64,000 nt of DNA from ENR-C587 sp942493235 (GTDB lineage Bacteria > Bacteroidota > Ignavibacteria > Kapaibacteriales > UBA2268). Below the pieces are notes generated by a model, which saw nothing but the letters and a program-made list of their open reading frames with translations, was not told the origin of the DNA and made no database searches. The position numbers and the translations under genes are program-made. The stretch lies in contig OW818676.1 of the NCBI GenBank assembly GCA_942493235.1, positions 3,534,001 through 3,598,000 of the forward strand, read 5' to 3'. Of the stretch, positions 41,777 through 52,234 are shown piece after piece. Within the stretch, counting starts at the first letter, position 1. Each line of letters begins with the position of its first letter.

Positions 41777-44700
41777 CTATTTCACAACAGTCATTTTATT
41801 TATTAATGACAGGCTACCTGCTTGTAAGCTATAGAAATAAGTACCTGACGACAATAACAAGCTCGAAGCATCTATATTTAATTCATAGTTGCCACTTTCT
41901 TTTATTTCATCAAATATAGTTGCTATTTCTCTACCTGAAGCATCTCTTAAAGTAAATGTAACTCTACTTGCCTTAGGAATATAATATTTAACTATACTAC
42001 TACTGTTTACAGGGTTTGGAGTTGGAGCATACAATACATAACCTGATTTGCTTACGTCATTAACCGATAGCATAGTCCCGCCCGGTATTAGGGCTACATT
42101 AGAAACAGCCGATTGAACTGTACCACAGTCATTGTACAATTCGCAATAGTAATTACCTTCTTGCATTGAAGAAATAACTGCTATTTCTATAGTATTTAAA
42201 GTTTCGCCGTCAATTAAAGTATTATCTTTATACCATCTGTATTGAGTAGGAATGTTTGCCTCGGCAGCAACGCTAATATTGATTATTGTACCTTGGCTAA
42301 CATTGTATTGAGCCTGAGGTTGAGTAATCACCTTTGGAATGGAATTAATAATTACGTTGATTTCGTCCGAAATTACGAAGAAACCTTTAGCTTCGTCTGA
42401 AATTTTTATAGTATAAATTCCTGCATCGCTAATTTTTGTATTTGCTATATAATAAGACTGCGAATTAGCAGATTTAATAACTTTTCCGTCTTTTAACCAT
42501 TGGAAAGTAAATACGGAATTATCGCCTGATGTTGCTGTAACGTTAAGTGATAAAGCAGTGTTTTCGCAAATTGTTTGGTCTGGAGTCAAAGATGTAATTT
42601 CAATATTAGCAATACCTAAAGAAGCAGTTTCGGATTGAGCAGCAGAGCATAATCCGCTAACTCTAACCCAATAATTATTACTCTCGTCACCATTTGCAAC
42701 ATTGTTAATAACTAACATAGAAGTATTTGAACCGGAATATTTACCATTAATATCGCTTAAAGGTTCGCTACCTTTGTACCACTGATAAATAGCCATAAAG
42801 TCTGGTGCTACACCGATAGTGTGAGCTTTTACTTCAAATATTGCTTTAGCTCCTAATTTAGCATAAGTATTTTTAGGTTGTTGAATAATTCTTGTGTTAG
42901 CTTCAATATATACTAAAACATCATTTGATTCAATTACATCGCAAATGTTGTTGCCGACTAATAAACAAGTATAAATACCGGAATCATCGAATTGAGCTGA
43001 AGGAATCACTAATGTAGTTTTAGTCTCGCCTTCAATATTGACTCCGTCTTTTCTCCATTGGTAAGTGATTTCTGAGCCAGTGGCATTGCATAATAAAACT
43101 ACTTGTTCATCTTTACAGAATTGTCCACCACCGGAAATTTTATTGACTACCGGTTGATTATATACTGTAAATTCATCAGTCATAGCAAATATATAACTGT
43201 GGTCATTGCAGATAACTCTCATTTTAACCGGTTTGTCATAAGATTTGAAGTTTTCGAAGTTCCATTCAAATTGAACTTCAGAATCAACAACCGGAACTTG
43301 AGAAGCTATAATTTCCCAAGATACTCCGTTATTTTCAGTATATTCAATATTTACTGTTTCAACTCCATAAGTTTGACAGTGAATCATTACTGGCATAGTA
43401 TTGCATAAATTAGTCATAGATGAATTCATAAAATGAATATCGCCAATGTTTGGAGTCTCGAACATATTAATAGGATTATACATACCGCCGTTAGCATTAT
43501 TAGTATTTACACCTGCCCAAATACCGTCTTCATCAGTCCAAGTGCGAACTATATTGCCATTAGCATCGTATTCCTCGATTTTGGTAATACCGGCAGAAAT
43601 CTCAAGACCTTCTGCATCTAATATTTTATTAGGAATAATTGTAGCCCAAGAACCATTTACGTGGTCTAAATTTTTATAATATTCCGGTCCAGACGGGTCA
43701 AAAGGTTTCCAAGGAGTAATATTTCTGTTGTAATCACTTAAATCGGTACCATCGTCTTGTACATAAGCAATTGATAATAGCTTTTCATTATCGGCTGTAC
43801 CGGTATATAAACCGACATAGTGTCCGCTTTGAAGACCGCTCTTTTGGTCAGCAATACCTGTAGCTTTGTTAATAGTTGAAGTTCCGAAATTTAATGTTTT
43901 GGTAGTTTTAGTAGTTCTGTATCTTGCAACTACATTTCCTCTTTCGGAACCTAAGTTCAGAATCCAATTTATAGGTAAATTATTAGCAAAAACTGCTACA
44001 TAAGTATTAGCAACCATGTTAATCCATAAATTCTTAGCACCGGACTCATCGGTTACAAATGATGAAAACGGAAGAGGAGCACTCATAGTATCTTTATTTG
44101 TAGCTCCGTATTTGCTTGAATAGTAAGCGGAGTCTCTTACTTCGTCAAAATACAGACATGCACCCACACCATTTTCCGGTCCTGTTATGTTAGTAGCCGC
44201 TATACCTCTTGTATTATATCTGTACTCGGTATTAGGATGCAAATTTTCAATTTTAATTAAAGAATATGCAGGAACTCGCCAGTTAAAGCCGTCGCCACTA
44301 CCGGCATAACCTATCATATATTCCGGAATTTTGACTTCGGTAAATACCGGTGCAGGATTGATACTGAACTGTGTATTATTAGAATAAATCACTCCGGCTG
44401 AGTTAGCCTGAACAGTATATGTACCGGCTTGGTCAAAGTATAAATTCTCGAATTTAGCTATACCGTTAAGTGCAGTAACTGTATTATTGAAAATTTGGCC
44501 AGTTGTTGTGTTTTTAATTAGGATAGTTACATCTGAATTAAAATCAGTATTTAAATCAGTATTCGCATTATTTGCGGTAACGTAAAATACCGGAAGTCTG
44601 CTGCCTGCATGACCTTTGGAATAAATTCCTTCAAAATTCAAGATATAAGGTGATTGCAATACATTGATAATGTAGTCAACCGAAGTCAATGCCATACCGG

Positions 44701-45724
44701 AAATAGTTTGAATTCTGATAGTTTTTGTACCGATATTATCAAAAACCATATTTTCAAATACGATTGAATTATCGCCGGCAGCAAGAGTTTTTGTTAGGTT
44801 GGCAATTGGCGAAAGAGTGCCATTACCGTTAACTAACGATACGTTAATTTGAGTATTTGATATTACATTTTTGCGTGAGTTATCGTCGCCTAAAGTATTG
44901 ACAGTAATGGAGAAAGGAAGTCCATTTAATACTTTTGCAGGACTAATATCTACAATGCCTAATTTTTTTGGTACTCCCGAAGCTGATAAGCTATTAATGC
45001 TAATATCATCGACACCTAAAGTAGGGCGTGTGCCAGAGCCGGATGCACAATAATATACCCATCTGATTTGTACTAAGGGCTGATCTTCGGCATCAGCAGG
45101 TAACTGTATATTTTCAAATGTTTGAGAGGTATATGTTGAGGCATTAGTTAAAGTAATTGCTTTTGTATTGTCAGAATAATATATAACAGGCTGGTTAGAA
45201 GCATCTTGGAGCGTTGTCCAATTGCTGCTTTCACCGACTCTGTATTGCAATGCTATTGCATTAACTCTATAGTTGGCAGTGATTAAACCGGAAGCTAATG
45301 TTCTACCTGTCCAGTTAAGCTTAATTATTGTTCTGCCGGTAGTATTTAATGCTAAAACAGCAATACCCATTCTACGAGAAGTAGTGTCGTTTAGTCCTGA
45401 TCCTGTACCTTGAGTAATACCGTTAGTATTAACAAAAGCGAAACCATAATCATCGCGACCTAAAACTCTGGTAGCACCGGAAAGATTATAAGCAGAATTA
45501 TAATCATAATAACTATTTGAATTTTCGAGAGTTGGCTCTTGATTCTGATTATAATGGAATCTCATACCGGTAGGGAAGTTACCTGCACCTGCTGCGGCTG
45601 CCCAAGAAGTAAGAGAGTAATCATTATTTAAATCATAAGCTTGTGGATATGTCGGATTATCAGCTTTGGCACTGACAAACGAGAACAACATCGCTATAAT
45701 GAGTAATTTAAAGGTAAATTTCAT
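41777..45724 (-). CDS. Very large secreted Ig-domain protein with type IX sorting domain
   Basis: A 1315-residue exported protein. The signal peptide is MKFTFKLLIIAMLFSFVSAKA. The N-terminal ~240 residues form a beta-rich domain ending in PTLGVDDISINS. Bacteroidota-type beta-sandwich modules follow, with at least three Ig-like domains towards the C-terminus (FDDSGIYTCLLVGN, ISDAGIYTIKISDE and MQEGNYYCELYNDCGT). The last ~90 residues are a type IX sorting domain (VTFTLRDASGREIATIFDEI ... LLSSGTYFYSLQAGSLSLIN). It is likely a surface or released adhesin/matrix protein; no enzymatic motif is seen. It is monocistronic, with a bidirectional terminator 60 bases past the stop. Confidence 0.85.
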   Translation of the reverse strand: MKFTFKLLIIAMLFSFVSAKADNPTYPQAYDLNNDYSLTSWAAAAGAGNFPTGMRFHYNQNQEPTLENSNSYYDYNSAYNLSGATRVLGRDDYGFAFVNTNGITQGTGSGLNDTTSRRMGIAVLALNTTGRTIIKLNWTGRTLASGLITANYRVNAIALQYRVGESSNWTTLQDASNQPVIYYSDNTKAITLTNASTYTSQTFENIQLPADAEDQPLVQIRWVYYCASGSGTRPTLGVDDISINSLSASGVPKKLGIVDISPAKVLNGLPFSITVNTLGDDNSRKNVISNTQINVSLVNGNGTLSPIANLTKTLAAGDNSIVFENMVFDNIGTKTIRIQTISGMALTSVDYIINVLQSPYILNFEGIYSKGHAGSRLPVFYVTANNANTDLNTDFNSDVTILIKNTTTGQIFNNTVTALNGIAKFENLYFDQAGTYTVQANSAGVIYSNNTQFSINPAPVFTEVKIPEYMIGYAGSGDGFNWRVPAYSLIKIENLHPNTEYRYNTRGIAATNITGPENGVGACLYFDEVRDSAYYSSKYGATNKDTMSAPLPFSSFVTDESGAKNLWINMVANTYVAVFANNLPINWILNLGSERGNVVARYRTTKTTKTLNFGTSTINKATGIADQKSGLQSGHYVGLYTGTADNEKLLSIAYVQDDGTDLSDYNRNITPWKPFDPSGPEYYKNLDHVNGSWATIIPNKILDAEGLEISAGITKIEEYDANGNIVRTWTDEDGIWAGVNTNNANGGMYNPINMFETPNIGDIHFMNSSMTNLCNTMPVMIHCQTYGVETVNIEYTENNGVSWEIIASQVPVVDSEVQFEWNFENFKSYDKPVKMRVICNDHSYIFAMTDEFTVYNQPVVNKISGGGQFCKDEQVVLLCNATGSEITYQWRKDGVNIEGETKTTLVIPSAQFDDSGIYTCLLVGNNICDVIESNDVLVYIEANTRIIQQPKNTYAKLGAKAIFEVKAHTIGVAPDFMAIYQWYKGSEPLSDINGKYSGSNTSMLVINNVANGDESNNYWVRVSGLCSAAQSETASLGIANIEITSLTPDQTICENTALSLNVTATSGDNSVFTFQWLKDGKVIKSANSQSYYIANTKISDAGIYTIKISDEAKGFFVISDEINVIINSIPKVITQPQAQYNVSQGTIINISVAAEANIPTQYRWYKDNTLIDGETLNTIEIAVISSMQEGNYYCELYNDCGTVQSAVSNVALIPGGTMLSVNDVSKSGYVLYAPTPNPVNSSSIVKYYIPKASRVTFTLRDASGREIATIFDEIKESGNYELNIDASSLLLSSGTYFYSLQAGSLSLINKMTVVK

Positions 45725-45836
45725 AAAGAAGCCTTCACATTATTAAAAAATATAATATTATTCAATTTATCAAAGTTTCAAAATTACAAAAAAAATCAAA
45801 CATAATTATCAATATTATTGTTAAGATAGAGTTAAA

Positions 45837-48338
45837 TTATAAACTACTAAAACTGTCGATATCTATTTTAATTCTAACTTTTGGATTTGCATGTTTTTTC
45901 TGATATTCATTGTATGCTTTCTGTATTGAATCTCTAATATTTACTCCTCCGCTATCAATTTTTTTTAGGTTTTTTATTAATATAATTTTTCTATAATTCC
46001 CCTGCAACTTTTCTATAAGTGGGGAAGTTGGTCCTAAAACCAAATTCGAATTAGTATCGTACTCGAAAATTTTACTAAATAGCTCGGAATGTTTACTTAC
46101 TAGATTTTGGTCTTCTGATTGAAATTCGATTAGAATTAATCTGGAAAACGGTGGATAAAATGCAGATAAACGATTTTCTAATTCATTCTCGTAATAAGTT
46201 TTATATGAATTAACTCTTGCAGCTACAATAGAGGGATGCTCCGGTTTAGAGGTTTGAATATAGACTTCACCTCTTTTATCGGCACTTCTGCCGGCACGAC
46301 CCGACACTTGCGTAATTAATTGGAATGTTCTTTCGCTTGCTCTGAAGTCCGGCATAAATAATTGCAAATCTGCGTTTATTATACCTACTAAAGTTACTCT
46401 GTCAAAGTCGAGCCCCTTTGCAACCATCTGGGTACCGATTAAAATATCGGTTTCACCTTTGGCAAAGCTCTCGAGAATTTTCCTGTGAGAGCCTTTTTTA
46501 GACGTAGTGTCTAAATCCATTCTCTGAATATTTACTTTAATATTATTTTCATCAAAATAATTTTGAATTTCTTCTTCAATTTTCTGTGTGCCGCTTCCGT
46601 GTTCAATAATATTATTAGAGCCACACTGTGGGCAAGACTTAATGGCATAAACTGTATAGCCACAATAGTGACATTTTAGATGGTTTTTACTCTTATGATA
46701 AGTCAAGTTTACGCTACACTGATTGCATTCAGGAATATACCCGCACTCTTGACATTGAAGCAAAGAGGCAAATCCGCGTCTATTCTGAAAAATTATAATG
46801 CCTTCTTTTTTTAATATTTTATCTTCCATTTCCTGAAGTAGCTGCTTAGAAATTGAGCCGTATAATTGCCCGCTTTTTGTTGCGGAAATCATATCTATAG
46901 TAACTATATTCGGCAGTTTGGCACCGTCAGCTCGGTTATTGATTTCGTATAATTTATATTTGCCGTTTACTGCATTATACATAGTTTCAATCGCCGGAGT
47001 TGCCGAGCCGAGAATTACTCCGGCAGATTCCATCTTCGCTCTGATTATTGCAGCATCTCTTGCATTATAGCGTGGTGAAGGTGAGTCCTGCTTATAAGAA
47101 TGGTCATGCTCTTCGTCAGCTATAATTACTCCGAGATTTTGACATGGTGAAAATATAGCACTTCTTGCTCCGATAACAATTTTGCTTTTCCCCGAGCTTA
47201 TATCTGCCCAAGATTTGATTTTCTCATTAAGAGATGTTTTTGAATGAATTACCGATAGCATACCCGAAAATGCGTTATTAAATCTATCAATTAATTGAGG
47301 AGTAAGCGAAATTTCCGGCACCATCAGTATAGTTGATTTTCCCTTATCAATTAAATATCTGATGATGTGCATATAGATTAAAGTCTTGCCGCTACCGGTA
47401 ATTCCATGAATCAGGCTTGGCTTTAAGTCGCCTTTTTCATATCTTTCTATCCAGTCTCTAACAATAAAATCTTGCTCGGTAGTCAGTGATAGTGTAATTT
47501 CTTTTTTGGTGCTGAGAGTATATTCATTACTATCTGTTTCTGAATCAGGCAGCATCTCGCAGATGAAAATATTTTTCTCTATAAGTGCATTTACAATTGA
47601 GGGATTAATATTAAATATTTTGCAAATTTTAGTCTGTGCTTGTGGGGCATTATCAGCAAATCTCATGGCAAACATATTGATAAATATTGCCTGCTTAACG
47701 GCTTTCTTTTCTAATGATTTAACCAAAGAATTTAACTGATTTGTATCTTTGAAATATTTATCTGCCAGATAAATATGCTTAACTTTTTTTTCTTCTTTAT
47801 CATTAGTCTCTCCGTCGTCAATGGCAATTAATTCAAGCAGCTCTAATTTTTTAATAATTGAGGAAATCGAAGTCCCCTTCATTTCTCTTTTTAGATGATT
47901 TAAGCTTAAATTGCCGGAAGACTCTCTGAGTATTTTGATTAATTCGGCTTGCTTAGGAGCTTTCCGTTGCAAGTCTTCTAATATATCATCGGTAATACTT
48001 CCAATTAATCTGATTCTCTGCTTATTCTCATAACTCATTGAGCCGGGGATTGCCGCTTTAAATACTTCGCCGATAGGAGCTAAATAGTAATTACTAATCC
48101 ATTGCAAGAATTCAATCATTTTTAAATTAAATATCGGAGCGAAATCAATTATTTTAATGATACTTTTAAGTTTATACTGCGATTTGTCGGAAATTTCTAC
48201 TATTACACCGGTCATTTTCTTATTTACGAATGGAACCAATACTCGCCTGCCGATTAAATCATTTTCGTCTGTTTCTATGTAATAACTAAATAGCTGATTA
48301 AGTGCTACAGGAAGTGCTACTCCGATAATTTTTTGCAT
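45837..48338 (-). CDS. priA: Primosomal protein N' (PriA helicase)
   Basis: Restarts collapsed replication forks. An N-terminal DNA-binding domain is followed by superfamily 2 helicase motifs: Walker A GITGSGKT (about 312-319), ADEEHDHSYK (DEEH box), ILGSATPAIETM, and the late motif QVSGRAGRSADKRGEV. The zinc region carries eight cysteines in C-x2-C-type pairs (CQECGYIPECNQC and CHYC...CPQC). About 830 residues. The ATG at 48338 was chosen, since GAG is eight bases upstream; the frame also opens at a TTG four codons earlier (48350). It is divergent from the htrA gene. Confidence 0.93.
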   Translation of the reverse strand: MQKIIGVALPVALNQLFSYYIETDENDLIGRRVLVPFVNKKMTGVIVEISDKSQYKLKSIIKIIDFAPIFNLKMIEFLQWISNYYLAPIGEVFKAAIPGSMSYENKQRIRLIGSITDDILEDLQRKAPKQAELIKILRESSGNLSLNHLKREMKGTSISSIIKKLELLELIAIDDGETNDKEEKKVKHIYLADKYFKDTNQLNSLVKSLEKKAVKQAIFINMFAMRFADNAPQAQTKICKIFNINPSIVNALIEKNIFICEMLPDSETDSNEYTLSTKKEITLSLTTEQDFIVRDWIERYEKGDLKPSLIHGITGSGKTLIYMHIIRYLIDKGKSTILMVPEISLTPQLIDRFNNAFSGMLSVIHSKTSLNEKIKSWADISSGKSKIVIGARSAIFSPCQNLGVIIADEEHDHSYKQDSPSPRYNARDAAIIRAKMESAGVILGSATPAIETMYNAVNGKYKLYEINNRADGAKLPNIVTIDMISATKSGQLYGSISKQLLQEMEDKILKKEGIIIFQNRRGFASLLQCQECGYIPECNQCSVNLTYHKSKNHLKCHYCGYTVYAIKSCPQCGSNNIIEHGSGTQKIEEEIQNYFDENNIKVNIQRMDLDTTSKKGSHRKILESFAKGETDILIGTQMVAKGLDFDRVTLVGIINADLQLFMPDFRASERTFQLITQVSGRAGRSADKRGEVYIQTSKPEHPSIVAARVNSYKTYYENELENRLSAFYPPFSRLILIEFQSEDQNLVSKHSELFSKIFEYDTNSNLVLGPTSPLIEKLQGNYRKIILIKNLKKIDSGGVNIRDSIQKAYNEYQKKHANPKVRIKIDIDSFSSL

Positions 48339-48441
48339 TAATTTACTCAAAAATAATTAGAATTATTAAATTTTATATTTCTTTATTCGTCTATAGACAC
48401 GAATTAAACTTAGATTTGTTATATTTTAAAGGAATAGCAAT

Positions 48442-49641
48442 ATGAATTTAAAAAAAATTGGAAACTCGGGAATTCTTTTTGGAATATTTTGTGCTCTTGT
48501 GCTTAATATTCTTGTACTTAATACAATTGTTACAATTGCACAAGTTAGCGATAGCAAACCACAAAAAATTGTTTATGCAAATAGCAATATAGATAATTCA
48601 AGATTTAATGCAATTACAAAAGCTGTTCAGGAATGTTCACCGGCAATAGTCGGGATTAACGTTACCGAAGTTCATAAAGTCCAATATAATACTTTTGATG
48701 ATCTATTTGGTGGCGACCCATTATTTCAACATTTTTTCGGTGGTCAGAATAATGGTCCAAAAAGATACAGAGAATATGAAGTTCGCGGTTTGGGTTCGGG
48801 CTTTATTGTTTCTCCCGACGGATTTATTTTGACTAATCATCACGTAGCCGGCAATGCTTCTAAAGTAATAGTAACTACTACGGACGGGAAAAAATTCGAT
48901 GCCGAAGTAATCGGAGCAGATGAAACATCTGACGTAGCTTTACTTAAAATTGATGCTAAAAATTTACCTTTCTTGAAATTAGCTAATTCTGACAATGTAG
49001 TAGTTGGCGAATGGTCAATAGCTTTCGGTAATCCGTTCGGTCTGTTTGATTTAAATGCAAAGCCTACTGTAACCGTTGGAGTAGTCTCAAATATGGGTAT
49101 TGGGTTCAGCCAAGAGAGACGCGTCTATAAAAATATGATTCAAACTGATGCGGCTATCAGCTCCGGTAATAGCGGCGGACCATTGGTAAATTCTCTCGGT
49201 GAAGTAATCGGAATTAATACTGTAATATTTTCTACTGCTCAATCAAGACAAGGAGCCGGTTCAATTGGTATCGGCTGGGCTATACCTATAAATAGAGTAA
49301 AAGAAGTATATAATAAACTGAAAAATAATGAAAAACTCAATCGTAATTTCTATACAGGCTTGGAAATTCGTGAACTCGACGAGCAGCTAATCCGATATCT
49401 GAAAAGCGATATCAAAGAGGGACTGGCAGTTACTACCATATATCAAGATTCGCCGGCTTTCACCGCCGGATTTGAACCCGGTGATATAATTTTAGAAATC
49501 GATGGCAAAAAAATTATTCGTCCGGACGATTTCTTTTTAACAATTTATGATGGAGTTGTCGGACAAAAGTTTAAATTTGTAGTCTTAAGAGGTAAAGAAA
49601 AAGTCGAAACTACTTTACAATTGAAAGAGAGAAAAAATTAA
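48442..49641 (+). CDS. HtrA/Deg-type periplasmic serine protease
   Basis: A 399-residue protein: membrane anchor or signal (about 10-33), trypsin-like domain, one PDZ domain (about 300-395). The triad is H134 (TNHHVAG), D164 (TSDVALLKID) and S244 (SSGNSGGPLVN). Such proteases degrade misfolded envelope proteins. The stop overlaps the next start by one base (TAATG), so it is cotranscribed with the LPS-exporter ATPase gene. With a single PDZ domain it resembles DegS or the short HtrA forms more than the two-PDZ DegP. Confidence 0.92.
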   Translation: MNLKKIGNSGILFGIFCALVLNILVLNTIVTIAQVSDSKPQKIVYANSNIDNSRFNAITKAVQECSPAIVGINVTEVHKVQYNTFDDLFGGDPLFQHFFGGQNNGPKRYREYEVRGLGSGFIVSPDGFILTNHHVAGNASKVIVTTTDGKKFDAEVIGADETSDVALLKIDAKNLPFLKLANSDNVVVGEWSIAFGNPFGLFDLNAKPTVTVGVVSNMGIGFSQERRVYKNMIQTDAAISSGNSGGPLVNSLGEVIGINTVIFSTAQSRQGAGSIGIGWAIPINRVKEVYNKLKNNEKLNRNFYTGLEIRELDEQLIRYLKSDIKEGLAVTTIYQDSPAFTAGFEPGDIILEIDGKKIIRPDDFFLTIYDGVVGQKFKFVVLRGKEKVETTLQLKERKN

Positions 49642-50492
49642 TGTCTGAAAATATTAAATCCGAGGACACTACTGTAATTAATCAGAGTATCCCCAATTTG
49701 AATAATAACGCTGTTTCGATACTTAAAGCAGACGGTCTGATAAAAAAATACAAGCAAAGAACAGTGGTTAAGGGTGTCAGTGTTAACGTTAAGCAAGGTG
49801 AAATCGTTGGATTGCTCGGCCCTAACGGAGCCGGCAAAACTACTACTTTCTATATGATTGTTGGCATGGTCAGCCCGAATGCCGGAACTGTCCATATAGA
49901 TAATATTGACATTACAGATAAAGCTATGTACCAGAGGGCAAAGCTTGGCATAAGCTATTTACCTCAGGAAGCTTCAATATTTAGAAAAATGTCTGTAGAA
50001 AATAATATAAAAGCGATTTTGGAATTACAGAAGAAAAACAGAAAACAGAGAAAAGAAAGGCTCGAAGAATTGCTCGAGGATTTCGGAATTGCTCACATAC
50101 GGAAAAGCAAAGGCTATATGCTCTCCGGGGGCGAAAGACGACGCTGCGAGATAGCCCGTACTTTAGCCTCAGACCCTAAATTTGTTCTTTTAGATGAGCC
50201 TTTTGCCGGCATCGACCCCATTGCCGTCGAAGACATTATGAAGATAATCCATAAGCTTAGAGATAGAGGCATAGGAGTATTAATCACCGACCATAATGTT
50301 CACGAGACATTATCAATTACCGACAGAGCTTATATTCTAATCGACGGAAATATTTATACTGCCGGTACAGCTGAAGAAATTGCAGACAACCCCGAGGTAA
50401 GAAAAAGATATCTTGGCGAAACATTTAAATTAGAAAGATATTCTACTTTAGATGAAATCAATAATTCAGTGGCTAATAAAGATATTGCTTAA
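49641..50492 (+). CDS. lptB: LPS export ABC transporter ATP-binding protein
   Basis: LptB powers extraction of lipopolysaccharide from the inner membrane with LptF/LptG. Walker A GPNGAGKTT (residues 60-68), Q-loop LPQEASIF, signature LSGGERRRCEIARTL, Walker B FVLLDEPFAGID and ITDHNVHETL with the switch His are all present. At 283 residues it has a ~27-residue N-terminal extension over the usual ~240. No lptF, lptG or lptA gene is adjacent in the window. It overlaps htrA by one base. Confidence 0.93.
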   Translation: MSENIKSEDTTVINQSIPNLNNNAVSILKADGLIKKYKQRTVVKGVSVNVKQGEIVGLLGPNGAGKTTTFYMIVGMVSPNAGTVHIDNIDITDKAMYQRAKLGISYLPQEASIFRKMSVENNIKAILELQKKNRKQRKERLEELLEDFGIAHIRKSKGYMLSGGERRRCEIARTLASDPKFVLLDEPFAGIDPIAVEDIMKIIHKLRDRGIGVLITDHNVHETLSITDRAYILIDGNIYTAGTAEEIADNPEVRKRYLGETFKLERYSTLDEINNSVANKDIA

Positions 50493-50493
50493 C

Positions 50494-50630
50494 AGTCTGT
50501 TGAAAAAGCCTGATATTTCGTCATTTTGAGCGAAGCGAAAAATCCAGTCTTCTGTAACTAATTGATATGTAATGGATTCTTCACTACGTTCAGAATGACT
50601 ATTTTCATTATTTAAGTTATTCAACAGGCT
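50494..50630. repeat. GTCATTCTGA-type hairpin repeat with CTGTTGAA ends (copy B6)
   Basis: AGTCTGTTGAAAAAGCC starts two bases after the lptB stop and TTCAACAGGCT ends the unit, forming short inverted ends. The inner hairpin 50520-50599 reads GTCATTTTGAGCGAAGCG...CGTTCAGAATGAC. This copy may provide the end of the htrA-lptB transcript. Confidence 0.75.
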
Positions 50631-50977
50631 CCTAAATTATAAGAAGTTTTAACATTTGGGTTATTTTGGATTATTTTGTAGCATTTAATTGATACATAAG
50701 TACAATAATTTGATTTTCTTCTGTTTGAATTCACGCTTAATCTTGGGAAAACAAGTGCTTATTCGGCTTTGAATTAGTAGTTAAAGAGACATCATATATT
50801 ATAGCTACATTCTTAATATATTCAATTTTATATAATTATAGAATTAATCATATAAATAATGAACTAATTATGCCTGTATATATTACATGTTCCTCACCTA
50901 ATATTTCTATGATTTTAATTCAATTGACTTTATTATATTTGCGTTTTCATTTTTTACAAATATTATAAGGAATTAAA
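50631..50977. other. Promoter region of the transporter gene, no gene
   Basis: About 350 AT-rich bases. AAGGA lies shortly before the ATG at 50978. No recognisable operator or RNA. Confidence 0.4.
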
Positions 50978-51580
50978 ATGGCAAATAATCAACCTGTTAC
51001 GGAGACAAAGCTGATTGACACCACTGCTAATCCCGGACCATTAGGGCTGATGGGCTTTGGACTAACTACTGTATTATTGAATTTGCATAACTCGGGGTTA
51101 TTCCCTGTAGATGCGATGATAATGGCTATGGGTATATTTTATGGTGGATTAGCTCAGGTAATAGTAGGAGCTATGGAGTGGAAAAAGAACAACATCTTCG
51201 GAACAGTTGCTTTTACTTCTTACGGATTTTTCTGGATGTCTTTAGTTGCTATTTGGATATTGCCAAAGACCGGATTAGCGGCTGCACCTAACGAATTATC
51301 CATGGGCTGCTACCTTACTATGTGGGGATTATTTACCTTCGTGTTATTCATTGCTTCATTAAAGACTAATAAAGCATTAGCGACAGTATTCTTTTTAGTA
51401 TTTGCATTATTTGCATTCTTAGCTTTAAAAGACTTTAGCGGTGTCAAAGAAATTGGGTATTTAGCCGGATATACCGGGATAATTTGCGGATTATCAGCAA
51501 TGTATGTAGCTGCTGCAGAAATTTTAAATACGATGTATGGCAAAATAATTCTACCTTTGTTTCCCTTTAAGAAAAAATAA
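50978..51580 (+). CDS. Acetate uptake transporter, GPR1/FUN34/YaaH (SatP) family
   Basis: A 200-residue integral membrane protein with six predicted transmembrane helices. The family N-terminal motif NPGPLGLMGFGLTTV (canonical NPAPLGL) is at about residues 18-32. GGLAQVIVGAMEWKKNN and FTSYGFFWMSLVAIW follow, both highly conserved. Members take up acetate or succinate by proton-coupled or channel-like transport. The C-terminus FPFKKK is cytosolic. AAGGA Shine-Dalgarno eight bases before the ATG. It is monocistronic. Confidence 0.9.
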   Translation: MANNQPVTETKLIDTTANPGPLGLMGFGLTTVLLNLHNSGLFPVDAMIMAMGIFYGGLAQVIVGAMEWKKNNIFGTVAFTSYGFFWMSLVAIWILPKTGLAAAPNELSMGCYLTMWGLFTFVLFIASLKTNKALATVFFLVFALFAFLALKDFSGVKEIGYLAGYTGIICGLSAMYVAAAEILNTMYGKIILPLFPFKKK

Positions 51581-52234
51581 TTAAAGATTATGATAAATAT
51601 CAACATATCCGATTAGCCCAACTTGTCGGATATGCTTGATATTAGTAAAAATATACTGCTATCTCAATACCTTGTTTGCTCTATCCCTCTGCATTATGCT
51701 CAATTCTAAATTAAAATGCTAAATCTATATGAGCATGAGTACCGCCATTTCTACAGACTTTAGAGTTGATACTCACGGCATAAGTCCATTCTACAAACTC
51801 TTTTACACTAATTTTAAAACTGAAGAAGTATTTGTTGATTTGCAAGAAATGCTTGGGTATTAGCTTTTTTAATTGGGTAAGCAAATAATTGTTATTAGTA
51901 TAAAGAAAATCCTTATATATCAAATATTGATTTTTGATATCTTATTGGATAAACATCTTAGAGTTTAAATCTTAACTCCGTTAGGAGTTAAACATCTGTA
52001 ACATAATGAGATACACCACCACCACTCTCTTGTTTTAACAACAAAAAGAAAAGAAAGAGTGTGCGGACTAAGCAATGTTTATTACCGATGTTCAACAGCT
52101 AACGCTGTTGTAAGAAAGATTTCTTTATTTGCTTACCCACACATAATAGCGAAGAAACAATATTTTTTAATATTATATTCTATCTTGATATTTCAATTTA
52201 ATACTTATTCAACTGCAAGTCAAATTATTTGTTT
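51581..52234. other. 650-bp spacer with hairpins and a shared inverted repeat
   Basis: 51596-51642 is a long imperfect hairpin (CATATCCGA / TCGGATATG core, with extended flanks), probably the end of the transporter transcript. TTAACTCC-GTT-AGGAGTTAA lies at about 51972-51990. At 52088-52165 the CAACAGCTAACGCTGTTG palindrome and its flank repeat, inverted, the stretch at 12672-12752. No gene is convincing. Confidence 0.6.

Noticed and set aside
43103..43679. Several plus-strand open frames inside the Ig-domain gene
   Set aside because: They are antisense shadows of a continuous 1315-residue coding sequence with clear domains.
11645..50599. GTCATTCTGA hairpins as conventional terminators
   Set aside because: They lack T-runs, are far from several stop codons and recur with the same flanks, so they are repeats; some may still affect transcript ends.
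51711..51923. Possible 70-residue minus-strand gene
   Set aside because: Composition is spacer-like, no start signal and it lies between repeats.
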